The position numbers and the translations under genes are program-made. A stretch of DNA of 64,000 bases. It comes from Pragia fontium DSM 5563 = ATCC 49100 (GTDB lineage: Bacteria; Pseudomonadota; Gammaproteobacteria; Enterobacterales; Enterobacteriaceae). This document shows, piece by piece, positions 46,039 to 54,788 of the stretch (position 1 is the first letter of the stretch; every line of letters begins with the position of its first letter). The notes under the pieces are model-generated. The model did not search any database. It was not told where the DNA came from and was given only the letters and a program-made list of their open reading frames with translations. The stretch spans positions 216,078 through 280,077 of the forward strand of contig NZ_FOLW01000003.1 of the NCBI RefSeq assembly GCF_900112475.1, given 5' to 3'.

Positions 46039-48561
46039 TTATGACTCAGGTTTTTCAACGTATTCACACTGAGCTACCATTTCTTTCGGCCCCATAAAGG
46101 CTGCCGTTTTTTGAGCACCGCCAGTGAAGCGTTCAATCTGAACCAGCGCGGTATGAGCCGACGTGGCCTGCGCCAGATCGGATGAGCCAATATCCAGCGT
46201 TAGCACGTTTGGATTACCGTAGCGGCATAGTCCTGCGTGTTCGCCATCCCAGATCGGATCGTACCAGGCTCCTTCATGCAGGCGGATTACGCCCGGCTTA
46301 TAGCGATCGGAAATCACCGCCCCTGCCAGTACCTGACCGCGCTGGTTAAATACTCTGACCACGTCACCATCCTGAATGCCTCTTGCGGCCGCGTCTTGCG
46401 GACTAAGATAAAGCGGTTCATGTCCGGCTACGGTGTAGTGCGCACGTAAGGTTTCTGACTCACAAAGCTGTGAGTGCAGGCGATAATCTGGATGGCACGA
46501 CTGTAAATGCAGTGGGAAATGCTCAGAAGCCGGGCCACCGTGGGAGCGCTCCGCTTTTTCAAACCACATTGGGTGCCCTTGGCAATTGGCATAATGAAAA
46601 TCGGCAATGGTCTTTGAATAGATCTCAATTAAACCGCTCGGCGTACCCAATGGTTCCAGATCGGGATCGTCACGGAAAGACTGATGGCGTACCCACAGGC
46701 TACCGCCCTCAAATTCAAGATACTCTTTTTCATTCCAAAAGGTATTGAAGTCAGGCATCGGGATAGACTTGCCTTTACCCTGCTGTACACCATCTTGATA
46801 AATACGCTTTAGCCAGCCCATTTCATCCAAACCTTCAGTAAAGGCGGCTTCACGGTCAAAGCGCTTACATAGATCTCGGAAAATATCGAAGTCGTTGCGA
46901 GATTCAAACTGTGGTGGCACAACCTGTTTCATTGAAATCAAACCGCGATTGGAATGGTTACCAAACTGGTCGATATCATTACGTTCAAACTGAGTGGTGG
47001 CAGGCAAAACAATATCGGCAAATCGGCAGGTAGAGGTCCAGTGATTATCCACCGAAATCACGGTTTCCAGCGTTTTCCAGCCTTCGCGCATCTTGTTATA
47101 TTCCTGATGGCGATGGAAGGGGTTAGTACCGGCAAAAACGCACATTTTTATCATTGGCAGGACAACGCGCTTACCATTCCAGTTGATGGTCGATCCAGGC
47201 TGTAGCATGGCATCAACAAAACGGGCGATAGGGATGGTACTGCTGTAGTTTTTGAAATCGCCGTTGTGGATTGGTGCCGTGCTGCTGGCACCGGAGAAAC
47301 CACCGAGAATCACTCCCTTGCGGGTAGGCATACCGGCACCGTTGTAATGCCAGCCGAAACCAAATCCGCCGCCTGGAAGGCCAATTTGGCCCAGCATCGC
47401 CGCCAGAACCACCACCATCCATGCCCATTGCTCACCGTGCTGCATGCGTTGGACGCACCACCCGGCAATAATCTGGGTTCTGTTGGCCGCCATTTGTCGG
47501 GCCAGTGCCCGAATGGTTTCTGCATCAATGCCGCATAGCGTTGCCGCCCATTGGGCGTCTTTAGGCTGCCCATCCGTTGAACCCAGCAGATAAGGTAAAA
47601 ATTGCTCAAAACCAACGCAGTATTCGCTGAGGAATTTTTTATCGTGCAGGCTTTCAGTGTAGAGGGTATGGGCAATAGCCAACTGCAATGGAACGTCGGT
47701 CTGTGGGTTCAGCGCAATATGCTGAACGTGCTCGCGACCCAAATAATCGTGGGTTGAGGAAACCGTTGGATCGACGCTGATCACCTTAATCTCACCGCTG
47801 GCGACTTTCTGTTTTAATTCTTCATAGTAGGCATATTCATCGTGATCCGGACACCACCATGCAACCTGTAGGTTTTTATAAGGATCGGATCCCCAAATGA
47901 CAATGGTTTTACTGTGTTGCAATACCAAGGGCCAGGACGTTTGTTGTTCATAAACCTCCATCGCGCCAACAACCCGCGGTAGAATGACCTGAGCCGCCCC
48001 GGTGGAGTAATCGCCGCCGGTTCCTACCGAAGTACCGTGTAGGCCGATAGCCCGGCTTAGCATCGCGCCGGGGTTATGTAACATCCCGGTAGATTGCCAG
48101 CCGCTGCTGGTGAGCAGGGCGGATGGACCATATTCCTTCTGGACTCGCTCCAACTCCTGATAAAACAAATCAAGGGCTTCATCCCAGCTTACGCGCACAA
48201 AGCGATTGTCGCCGCGCTGAGAAGTATCGCTCAAATGACGCTTGCGGAGCCAGTCCACGCGAACCATGGGATAACGAATGCGGGAAGTGGCGTAAACGTG
48301 ATCCGCCAGACCTGCAATCATTTTGGTTGGATGCTTATCCAGCTCGAACGGTAGTGCTTCGGTAAAACGACCATCAACGACTTTAGCCCGGATGGCTCCC
48401 CAGTGAGAGCCGGTTAATACCAGGCGCGCATCCTGTGCGTTGGCTCTGGCGGTATTGGGTACCAGCAGGGAAGGACTCAGCATACCCAGCGCGGTACAGG
48501 CGCCCAGTCCTGACAGGAAACGGCGTCGGGATAAGGTGATCGTATCGTGATTAAGCTTCAT
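46039..48561 (-). CDS. torA: Trimethylamine-N-oxide reductase TorA
   Basis: An 840-aa periplasmic molybdoenzyme of the DMSO-reductase family that reduces TMAO to trimethylamine as terminal electron acceptor. A twin-arginine signal peptide, LSRRRFLSGLG, ends near residue 40. The Mo-ligating serine is Ser186 in GGDYSTGAAQ. Cofactor-binding blocks WGSDPYKNLQ, GLPGGGFGFGWHYNG and CVFAGTNPFHRHQ follow, and the C-terminal domain has HLQSCHPDYRLHSQLCESE. E. coli TorA is 848 aa and very similar. There is no N-terminal Fe-S cluster motif, as expected. It takes electrons from TorC and needs TorD. Confidence 0.98.
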   Translation of the reverse strand: MKLNHDTITLSRRRFLSGLGACTALGMLSPSLLVPNTARANAQDARLVLTGSHWGAIRAKVVDGRFTEALPFELDKHPTKMIAGLADHVYATSRIRYPMVRVDWLRKRHLSDTSQRGDNRFVRVSWDEALDLFYQELERVQKEYGPSALLTSSGWQSTGMLHNPGAMLSRAIGLHGTSVGTGGDYSTGAAQVILPRVVGAMEVYEQQTSWPLVLQHSKTIVIWGSDPYKNLQVAWWCPDHDEYAYYEELKQKVASGEIKVISVDPTVSSTHDYLGREHVQHIALNPQTDVPLQLAIAHTLYTESLHDKKFLSEYCVGFEQFLPYLLGSTDGQPKDAQWAATLCGIDAETIRALARQMAANRTQIIAGWCVQRMQHGEQWAWMVVVLAAMLGQIGLPGGGFGFGWHYNGAGMPTRKGVILGGFSGASSTAPIHNGDFKNYSSTIPIARFVDAMLQPGSTINWNGKRVVLPMIKMCVFAGTNPFHRHQEYNKMREGWKTLETVISVDNHWTSTCRFADIVLPATTQFERNDIDQFGNHSNRGLISMKQVVPPQFESRNDFDIFRDLCKRFDREAAFTEGLDEMGWLKRIYQDGVQQGKGKSIPMPDFNTFWNEKEYLEFEGGSLWVRHQSFRDDPDLEPLGTPSGLIEIYSKTIADFHYANCQGHPMWFEKAERSHGGPASEHFPLHLQSCHPDYRLHSQLCESETLRAHYTVAGHEPLYLSPQDAAARGIQDGDVVRVFNQRGQVLAGAVISDRYKPGVIRLHEGAWYDPIWDGEHAGLCRYGNPNVLTLDIGSSDLAQATSAHTALVQIERFTGGAQKTAAFMGPKEMVAQCEYVEKPES

Positions 48562-48585
48562 TTTTTTCTCCTGAATCGTATGCGT

Positions 48586-49749
48586 TTATTGTTGTTTTTC
48601 AGTTGGCATATCTGATGCATTAACCTGTAAATATTTCAGTAAGATACGTTCTTCCTGGGTATTCAGGCTGGTAAATCCAAGCATACCTTTCAGGGTGCCG
48701 ATCCAGGCATTAGCGTCGTAGTGCTTAATGTCCGGTGCACCGTGGCATTGGTTACATGTGTTGTTATATAACGTTCCGGCATAGGTCCAGATAGGCTCGA
48801 CTTGATTAATCAGCTCACCTTTTTGGATCCAAGCGGTGGTGGTTAACTTGCTCCATTTGGTGCCGGTTTCCGGTACGACAACCTCTTCTTCTGCCTTGGC
48901 TCGGGTTTGTAGCTCACCTCTCAAGGTTGAGACGAATATACGTTTACCCGGTAGCAGAGACAGTACGCGGCGGCGGCCTTCGGTTTCAGTCCAGCCAGTG
49001 ATAGAGACTTCCAGCCAATCACCATCACGCTTTAATACTTTGATTTCGGAGGCTGGCAGCAGGGAACCTTCAGGCTCTTTATCACCTTTGCTGGCAAATA
49101 TTGGTTTCTGATTGAGGGTATATAGCGTTTCGCCGTCAGACTGTTTTTCGGCCATTTGAATCAGTGCTTCAAAGTCCTTTTTCAGCCCGCTGCTCATATC
49201 GGGCATTTTGTGGGCGATACCTTTGTGGCAGTCGATACAGCTTTGGTTATCTTTAGCGGCGATTTTCATCTGTTTGGCCGCTTCAGGATGTTGTTTAGCG
49301 TGATCCATCGCATCATAGTTGTGGCAGGTGCGACAGGTTGCAGAGTTGTTGGCTTTCATTCTCTCCCATTCCCGCGCCGCCAGCTCTGCTCGCTTCGCTT
49401 CAAATTTTTCCGGTGTATCAATCGAGCCAGTGATAAATTTCTGATAGAGATCGTTACTGGCTTCAATTTTCCGACCTATCGCGGAGAAAGTACCCGGCGG
49501 GATGTGGCAATCTTTACATTCAGCACGGACGCCAGAAGCATTGCTAAAGTGGGTCGTTTGCTGATATTCCTTATAGACGGTGCTTTCCATTTCATGACAG
49601 CTGATACAGAATTTTGTTGAACCGGTGATTTCTAAACCAGCGTGAGGAACCATAATCAGGGCGATGCCGATAATGGTACCGATGAGTAATAAACTTAGAA
49701 CGGACCATTTCTTACTCGGCTTTTTAAGAGCTAACCAAAGACGCTTCAT
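48586..49749 (-). CDS. torC: Pentahaem c-type cytochrome TorC
   Basis: A 387-aa inner-membrane-anchored cytochrome of the NapC/NirT family that passes electrons from menaquinol to TorA. An N-terminal transmembrane helix (about 18-37) is followed by four CxxCH haem sites (CISCH, CKDCH, CRTCH and CIDCH) in the N-terminal domain. A fifth, CNQCH (about 337), lies in the C-terminal domain, which in E. coli also binds the TorS system as part of autoregulation. The length matches E. coli TorC (390 aa). It is the first gene of torCAD, behind an array of Tor boxes. Confidence 0.97.
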   Translation of the reverse strand: MKRLWLALKKPSKKWSVLSLLLIGTIIGIALIMVPHAGLEITGSTKFCISCHEMESTVYKEYQQTTHFSNASGVRAECKDCHIPPGTFSAIGRKIEASNDLYQKFITGSIDTPEKFEAKRAELAAREWERMKANNSATCRTCHNYDAMDHAKQHPEAAKQMKIAAKDNQSCIDCHKGIAHKMPDMSSGLKKDFEALIQMAEKQSDGETLYTLNQKPIFASKGDKEPEGSLLPASEIKVLKRDGDWLEVSITGWTETEGRRRVLSLLPGKRIFVSTLRGELQTRAKAEEEVVVPETGTKWSKLTTTAWIQKGELINQVEPIWTYAGTLYNNTCNQCHGAPDIKHYDANAWIGTLKGMLGFTSLNTQEERILLKYLQVNASDMPTEKQQ

Positions 49750-49811
49750 GAATATTCCTTATTTTCCTCAGTAGGCGTTATTTTTATTATCTTTGGTATA
49801 CTAGCGGTTAT

Positions 49812-49895
49812 ATATGAATAGGGTTGTAGCCATAAATGAACAGACAAAAATAACAAATGAAAAAATAAAAATAATATATGAAAAAATATGAAAAT
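49812..49895. promoter_or_regulatory. Array of Tor boxes (TorR-binding decamers)
   Basis: Five decamers resembling the reverse complement of the E. coli Tor box CTGTTCATAT (that is, ATATGAACAG) all point the same way. They are 49812-49821 (ATATGAATAG, 9/10), 49834-49843 (AAATGAACAG, 9/10), 49855-49864 (AAATGAAAAA, 7/10), 49876-49885 (ATATGAAAAA, 8/10) and 49886-49895 (ATATGAAAAT, 8/10). Their starts are 22, 21, 21 and 10 bp apart, near whole helical turns. They lie between torC and torR, with the best two closest to torC. Confidence 0.7.
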
Positions 49896-49927
49896 AATTT
49901 TGGGGTATTCCCGAGGCAACCAAATCG

Positions 49928-50632
49928 ATGAAACAGTGGCATATTGCGGTAATTGAAGATGACGCGATAACGCGTGACAGATTAACCAGCTATTTTAAGC
50001 AGGAAGGGTATCAGGTCTCGGCGGCGGAAAATGCGGTGCAGCTAAAAGAGATAATGGTGTTGCAACGGATTGATTTAATTTTATTGGATATTAATTTACC
50101 TGACGAAAATGGTTTACTGTTAACCCGACAATTACGTGAACGCTCTGATATTGGGATTATTTTGGTGACCGGCAGAACCGACAGCGTCGATCGCATTGTT
50201 GGCCTGGAAATGGGCGCAGATGATTATGTCACTAAGCCTATCGAACTGCGGGAGCTTTCGGTCAGGGTTAAAAACTTGCTTTGGCGCATGGCTTTGGTGG
50301 AACAGGCCGAAATCAATAGTTTAACTCCCGATAACGATAAAGTGGTTCGCTTTGAACAGTATGTTCTGGATATTCCTAAGCGCCAACTATGGAATAATGA
50401 CCAACAGGTTAAGTTAACCCGTTCGGAGTTTGAACTGCTGCTGGCATTTACCCGTTACCCGCAGCAAGTGCTTAACCGCGAGCGTTTGCTGTCAATGATG
50501 ACACATCGTAATCATAGCCCGGATGAGCGCACTATTGATGTGTTGGTGCGGCGGCTACGTAATAAACTGCATGCCGATTTGTTTACCGCTATCCATGGTG
50601 AAGGTTACTTATTTGTCGCTGATGTAGAGTGA
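49928..50632 (+). CDS. torR: TMAO response regulator TorR
   Basis: A 234-aa OmpR/PhoB-type regulator. The receiver domain (about 5-118) has acidic residues in VIEDDAITR, phospho-acceptor Asp54 (LLDINLPDENG) and TKPIELREL with the conserved Lys. The C-terminal winged helix (about 140-230) has SEFELLLAFTRYPQQVLNRERLL and DVLVRRLRNKL. It activates torCAD and represses its own gene in E. coli by binding Tor boxes in the shared intergenic region, which are present here. Its 3' end overlaps the convergent torT gene by 28 bp. Confidence 0.96.
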   Translation: MKQWHIAVIEDDAITRDRLTSYFKQEGYQVSAAENAVQLKEIMVLQRIDLILLDINLPDENGLLLTRQLRERSDIGIILVTGRTDSVDRIVGLEMGADDYVTKPIELRELSVRVKNLLWRMALVEQAEINSLTPDNDKVVRFEQYVLDIPKRQLWNNDQQVKLTRSEFELLLAFTRYPQQVLNRERLLSMMTHRNHSPDERTIDVLVRRLRNKLHADLFTAIHGEGYLFVADVE

Positions 50633-51672
50633 ACTTCATACTCAGGACGAAATTCTCCCGGCGACAGTGAAGAGTGAATATCAAAGTCCGCCAGATTCTC
50701 TGGGGTTAGGGTTAAAATTTTTGGCCCGATATCCTGCAATAAGGGCTCTTTTTGCAGCAGCCTGATGGCCTGATCGACGCTTAATCTGCCCTGAAGTACC
50801 ATTTGATCGCTATTTGCCATTAATACGCGATGGCGTTTCAGCCCACGGTAGACCTCATGGGAAAGATAAAATGATACCAAATCCACGTTATCGGCCAGCT
50901 TGTGCAATTGTAGTTCTGGAATAGCGGCCTCAATAGCCACGGCGCTGCCAGCAATGAGATTAATATCCGGGTGTTGTTCCAGCATTTGCTGTAGCAAATT
51001 TCTCTGAGCCTCATGATCGTTATCACCCCAAGCGATATCGACAACCTCAATCGGGTGACCGGCAATTTCTTTATAGAAACCCTGCTCAACCAGATCGGTG
51101 CCGCCTCGGTTTTGCGGGCCGGGTAACAGTAATACCTTTAACGGATGATGTTGTGATCGTTGAGCAAGAAATTGCCCAACGTTGATGCCCATTTCACGCC
51201 ACGGCACCCCGACTCTGGCGGAAATACCCTGTGGAATCGTTTCATTGATCAATCCCAAGACCGGAATGTTACCGGCCAATGCAGTGAGCTGAGGATTGAT
51301 TCTGTCAAACGAGATGGCACCTAATAAAATGGCATCGGCTCCCCAATTGCGGCACTGTTGAATCTGTTCAAGTTGGGTCGCTAAGCTGTAATAACCCCCA
51401 GCGTCAAACACCTGTAATTCAATGTTTGAGAGGCGAGCCTGCTCCACCATGCCATAGTTGACGGATAGCCAATAGGAATCCTTAAGGTGGGGATAAAGCG
51501 CGCATAGCCGCCAGGCTTGTTTAGCCGTGACCGAACGATAAGACTGCTCTTCCGGCGGTGTTGAATAGGAGAATGGCGGCGACCAAACGTTAATACGGTT
51601 GCTGAAGCTATTGGCATAACAAACCGTAAAAAGCAGAGTAATGCCAAGAAGACGTATTAAATTACGCATCAT
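50605..51672 (-). CDS. torT: Periplasmic TMAO-binding sensor protein TorT
   Basis: A 355-aa periplasmic binding protein of the type 1 (LacI-like) fold that binds TMAO and docks on the TorS sensor domain. It has an N-terminal signal peptide (MMRNLIRLLG to about YANS). CALYPHLKDSYWLSVNYGM, LPGPQNRGGTDLVEQGF, GDNDHEAQRNLLQQML and SFYLSHEVYRGLKRHRVLMA closely follow E. coli TorT (342 aa). A longer frame uses GTG 15 bp upstream. Neither start has a strong Shine-Dalgarno sequence, and the signal peptide fits better from MMRNL. It lies between torR and torS, as in E. coli. Confidence 0.94.
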   Translation of the reverse strand: MMRNLIRLLGITLLFTVCYANSFSNRINVWSPPFSYSTPPEEQSYRSVTAKQAWRLCALYPHLKDSYWLSVNYGMVEQARLSNIELQVFDAGGYYSLATQLEQIQQCRNWGADAILLGAISFDRINPQLTALAGNIPVLGLINETIPQGISARVGVPWREMGINVGQFLAQRSQHHPLKVLLLPGPQNRGGTDLVEQGFYKEIAGHPIEVVDIAWGDNDHEAQRNLLQQMLEQHPDINLIAGSAVAIEAAIPELQLHKLADNVDLVSFYLSHEVYRGLKRHRVLMANSDQMVLQGRLSVDQAIRLLQKEPLLQDIGPKILTLTPENLADFDIHSSLSPGEFRPEYEVHSTSATNK

Positions 51673-51882
51673 GCTGTTGATCGCCACAAATTATAAATAG
51701 AGAGCCAGCTTATTTATTAATAAGCTGATTTGGCTTTAAAATAATCGATATATCATTTAGCAGCCAGCGTTATTTTGGATCAATAGTGTTGTGACAGATC
51801 CTTGTTAAAGGATTATGTGCAAATCATTCTCTGATACACTGCCGGAAATTAACTTAATATCACACCAAGCAGATCATCCTCT

Positions 51883-54624
51883 ATGTCATTAACCTATCGT
51901 TTATGGTTGGCCTTTGTATTAATGGCAATATTGTCATTAACCAGTGCGCTGATCGGTTGGGCAGGTTTTCGTCATATTAAGCAGATTGAACAACAGAGCA
52001 CCATTAATTTACTGCCGACGATGGATGCTGCCCGTCAGTTGAGTGAGTCGGGAGCCCATATCCTGTTTTCTGCCCAAGCGCTAAATGAAGTCACTTCGGA
52101 AACGGAGCTGGAGGCGCAGGGCAAGATTCTAACTACTCAGAGTATTCGCATTCGCCAACTGTTGGAAAGCTTACAGCAACTGGGTTTTGATACTACCGAC
52201 ATTGGACGGCAAGAACAGAAACTGGCAGACAACTTAAGCCTTCAGGGGACGTTGGTGCAGCAGAAACTGGAGCGGGAACGGCAAATTAGTCAAATCAATG
52301 AACGTATTGCATCGGCGGCCAATCAAATTTCAGAGCTGACGAAAAGTCAGGTGAATAATGCCAGAACCGAGGTGAGTGCGAATATTGCTTCCCTGTATGA
52401 CAATCTTGAGCGGCAGGATAAAACCCGGGTAGAGCAGGCGCTGGATCGGTTGGTGGAAGTGGATTTAGATCGTCAAAGCCGAATGACCGAGCTTCATGAA
52501 CAGTCGCTCACCGTGGCCTATTTACTTTCGCAGATTGCTAATACCAACGCTGAGAAAACGCTGGCGGATATTGAACCCCGATTTCGTCAGTTGGTTGATA
52601 TTGTTAAGCGTCGCTTGCAGTTTGTGGCCGATCCTCATCGTCGCTCCAATCTTCGGCTGCTGGCGTCTGATTTGGCGCTTTATCAGGAGCTGTTTCAACT
52701 TAAAAGACACAGTCTTGAGCTAAAGAAACAGCTGGATAATTCCAATCAATATAACCTCTTGTTGTTTTCGCAGTTTAACGGACAGTTAAACGCGCTGGTT
52801 CATCTGGTGAGTAGCCGAAATCAGCAGGCGTTACGGCAGGTTAGCTCCGCCAGAGAGACTAACCAAAATTTATTAATCGTGATGAGTATTGTCTCATTAA
52901 TCACGCTACTACTGATTTTGTGGCATATCGTTTGGCGTTCGGTGGCTCGTCCGCTAACGATTCAGACGGAAGCGCTCAAGCGTATTCTGAATGGGGATTT
53001 ACAAACGCCATTGCCCCAGACAATTTCCGCCAGTGAATTAAAGACCATTGGTCATCTGGTCGAACAGTTTCGTACCAATACGGTTTCTCTTCACCATCAG
53101 CAGCGTCATCTGGAAACGCTGGTGGATCAGCGAACGCAAGAGTTAAGCCAACTGGTGGAGCAACATACGTTAGCCAGAAAAGAAGCGGAAGTGGCTAACC
53201 GGGCGAAATCGACCTTTTTGGCGATGATGAGCCATGAAATCCGTACGCCGCTCAACGCGATTCTTGGCACCACTCAAATTTTGCTGCTTAAACCTCAGTC
53301 GCCGGAGAATACGTCAGCCATTAATACGATTCATGATAGCGGTGAGAATCTGTTATCTATCCTGAATGATATTTTGGACTACTCCTCGATTGAGTCAGGA
53401 AATATTGCCATTTGTCCTTCACCCGTTGCCCCTGCTCAACTGATACAACAGGCGGGGCAGTTGATGTCCGGTGCCGCGCAGAAGAAAGGGCTGGATTTGC
53501 GTCTGGAGATGGCGGCGGGCTTACCGGAGTATGTTAAGGCCGATCAGCAGCGGGTCTGGCAAATCGTCTGTAATTTACTGGGTAATGCCATTAAATTTAC
53601 CGATAGGGGAACGATTACTCTGTCGAGCTATGGCGATGCCGAACGGTGGAATATTTCGGTTAAAGATACTGGCATCGGTATTCCTTCTGAGAGTCAAAAA
53701 GCATTGTTCCAGCCTTTTACGCAATTGACGCACCGACGCGGTGGCACCGGTCTCGGCCTGACGATTTGCCAACGACTGGCCGAAGCCATGCAAGCCCAGC
53801 TTTACTTTGAGAGCCGACCGGGGGAAGGGAGTTGCTTTACCCTGAGTATTCCGGTTACTGAGGTGAGTGCGCCATTAGCGCTAAGCCCAGCGAATTCCGG
53901 GAGCGTTGTGAGCTATGCAGGAATGCAGGTTTTATTAGTCGAAGATAATTTATTGAACCAGAAAATTACCGCTGAACTGCTGTCCCAGCTTGGTTGCTCC
54001 GTAACGCCAGCGATTAATGGCGCAGAAGCGCTGGCCAAGGTGGCGCAATCTGCATTGACGTTTGATATGGCGCTGGTCGATCTGGATCTGCCGGATATGG
54101 ACGGCTTTACCCTGGCAAATGCTCTGCATCAGCGTTGCCCTGACTTACCCTTAACTGCATTTAGCGCCCATATTCAAAGTGAAGTCATCGAACGTTGTCA
54201 CCAGAGTGGGTTTATCGGATTTATCAGTAAACCTTTACGCTTAAGGGATTTGACGGATTATTTATCCCATCACCAGCCAGTGATGACCTCGCCTCAGTCA
54301 GAGGACAATAATCTGCTGGATAAACAGCAGTTCAGTGAGGATATTGCCTGTTTTGGTCGAGATAAACTTGCCCAATGGCTGCAGCTTTATCGACAGCAAA
54401 ATCTGCCGTTGATTGAACAATTGAAGGACAACCTTGCCAGCCAAGATACTGAAGCATCAGGCCGATTAGCCCATCAACTGAAAAGCAGCAGCCAGTCACT
54501 GGCGATGAGTGCGCTATCGTTATGCTTCGGGGATATTGAACAGGGCAAATGGGTCGATATTGATTATCTGGAGCGGTTAGTGGCGGATAGCTTAAGCGCT
54601 TTGGAAAAGGCGCTGGCTGAGTAA
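51883..54624 (+). CDS. torS: Hybrid TMAO sensor kinase TorS
   Basis: A 913-aa unorthodox sensor kinase of the inner membrane. It has two transmembrane helices (about 8-28 and 328-350) around a periplasmic helical sensor domain that contacts TorT, then HAMP and a coiled linker. The kinase has His451 (MMSHEIRTPLNA), an N-box CNLLGNAIKF and G-boxes DTGIGIP and GGTGLGLTI. The receiver has Asp733 (ALVDLDLPDMDG) and the phosphotransfer domain has His864 (LAHQLKSSSQ). The phosphate passes His-Asp-His to TorR. Length and order match E. coli TorS (about 914 aa). Confidence 0.97.
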   Translation: MSLTYRLWLAFVLMAILSLTSALIGWAGFRHIKQIEQQSTINLLPTMDAARQLSESGAHILFSAQALNEVTSETELEAQGKILTTQSIRIRQLLESLQQLGFDTTDIGRQEQKLADNLSLQGTLVQQKLERERQISQINERIASAANQISELTKSQVNNARTEVSANIASLYDNLERQDKTRVEQALDRLVEVDLDRQSRMTELHEQSLTVAYLLSQIANTNAEKTLADIEPRFRQLVDIVKRRLQFVADPHRRSNLRLLASDLALYQELFQLKRHSLELKKQLDNSNQYNLLLFSQFNGQLNALVHLVSSRNQQALRQVSSARETNQNLLIVMSIVSLITLLLILWHIVWRSVARPLTIQTEALKRILNGDLQTPLPQTISASELKTIGHLVEQFRTNTVSLHHQQRHLETLVDQRTQELSQLVEQHTLARKEAEVANRAKSTFLAMMSHEIRTPLNAILGTTQILLLKPQSPENTSAINTIHDSGENLLSILNDILDYSSIESGNIAICPSPVAPAQLIQQAGQLMSGAAQKKGLDLRLEMAAGLPEYVKADQQRVWQIVCNLLGNAIKFTDRGTITLSSYGDAERWNISVKDTGIGIPSESQKALFQPFTQLTHRRGGTGLGLTICQRLAEAMQAQLYFESRPGEGSCFTLSIPVTEVSAPLALSPANSGSVVSYAGMQVLLVEDNLLNQKITAELLSQLGCSVTPAINGAEALAKVAQSALTFDMALVDLDLPDMDGFTLANALHQRCPDLPLTAFSAHIQSEVIERCHQSGFIGFISKPLRLRDLTDYLSHHQPVMTSPQSEDNNLLDKQQFSEDIACFGRDKLAQWLQLYRQQNLPLIEQLKDNLASQDTEASGRLAHQLKSSSQSLAMSALSLCFGDIEQGKWVDIDYLERLVADSLSALEKALAE

Positions 54625-54682
54625 AGGAAGCGCAGGAGTATCAAAGAAATAATCAGCCTCCATATCTATCAGTTAACCCGAG

Positions 54683-54755
54683 ATCCCGGTTTGCACCGGG
54701 ATGACGGGATTCGAGTTACTGCATACCGAGTAAAAATGCTTAATTGAACGGAATT
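54683..54755. repeat. Short GTCAT-family repeat fragment
   Basis: A hairpin ATCCCGGT-TTGC-ACCGGGAT (54683-54702) leads into GACGGGATTCG and then GCATACCGAGTAAAAATGCT, similar to the tail at 35910-35935. It lies between the converging genes torS and acnA and may double as a terminator. Confidence 0.6.
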
Positions 54756-54788
54756 ACCCGATTAGACAGACATTTTTCTTCTATCGAA

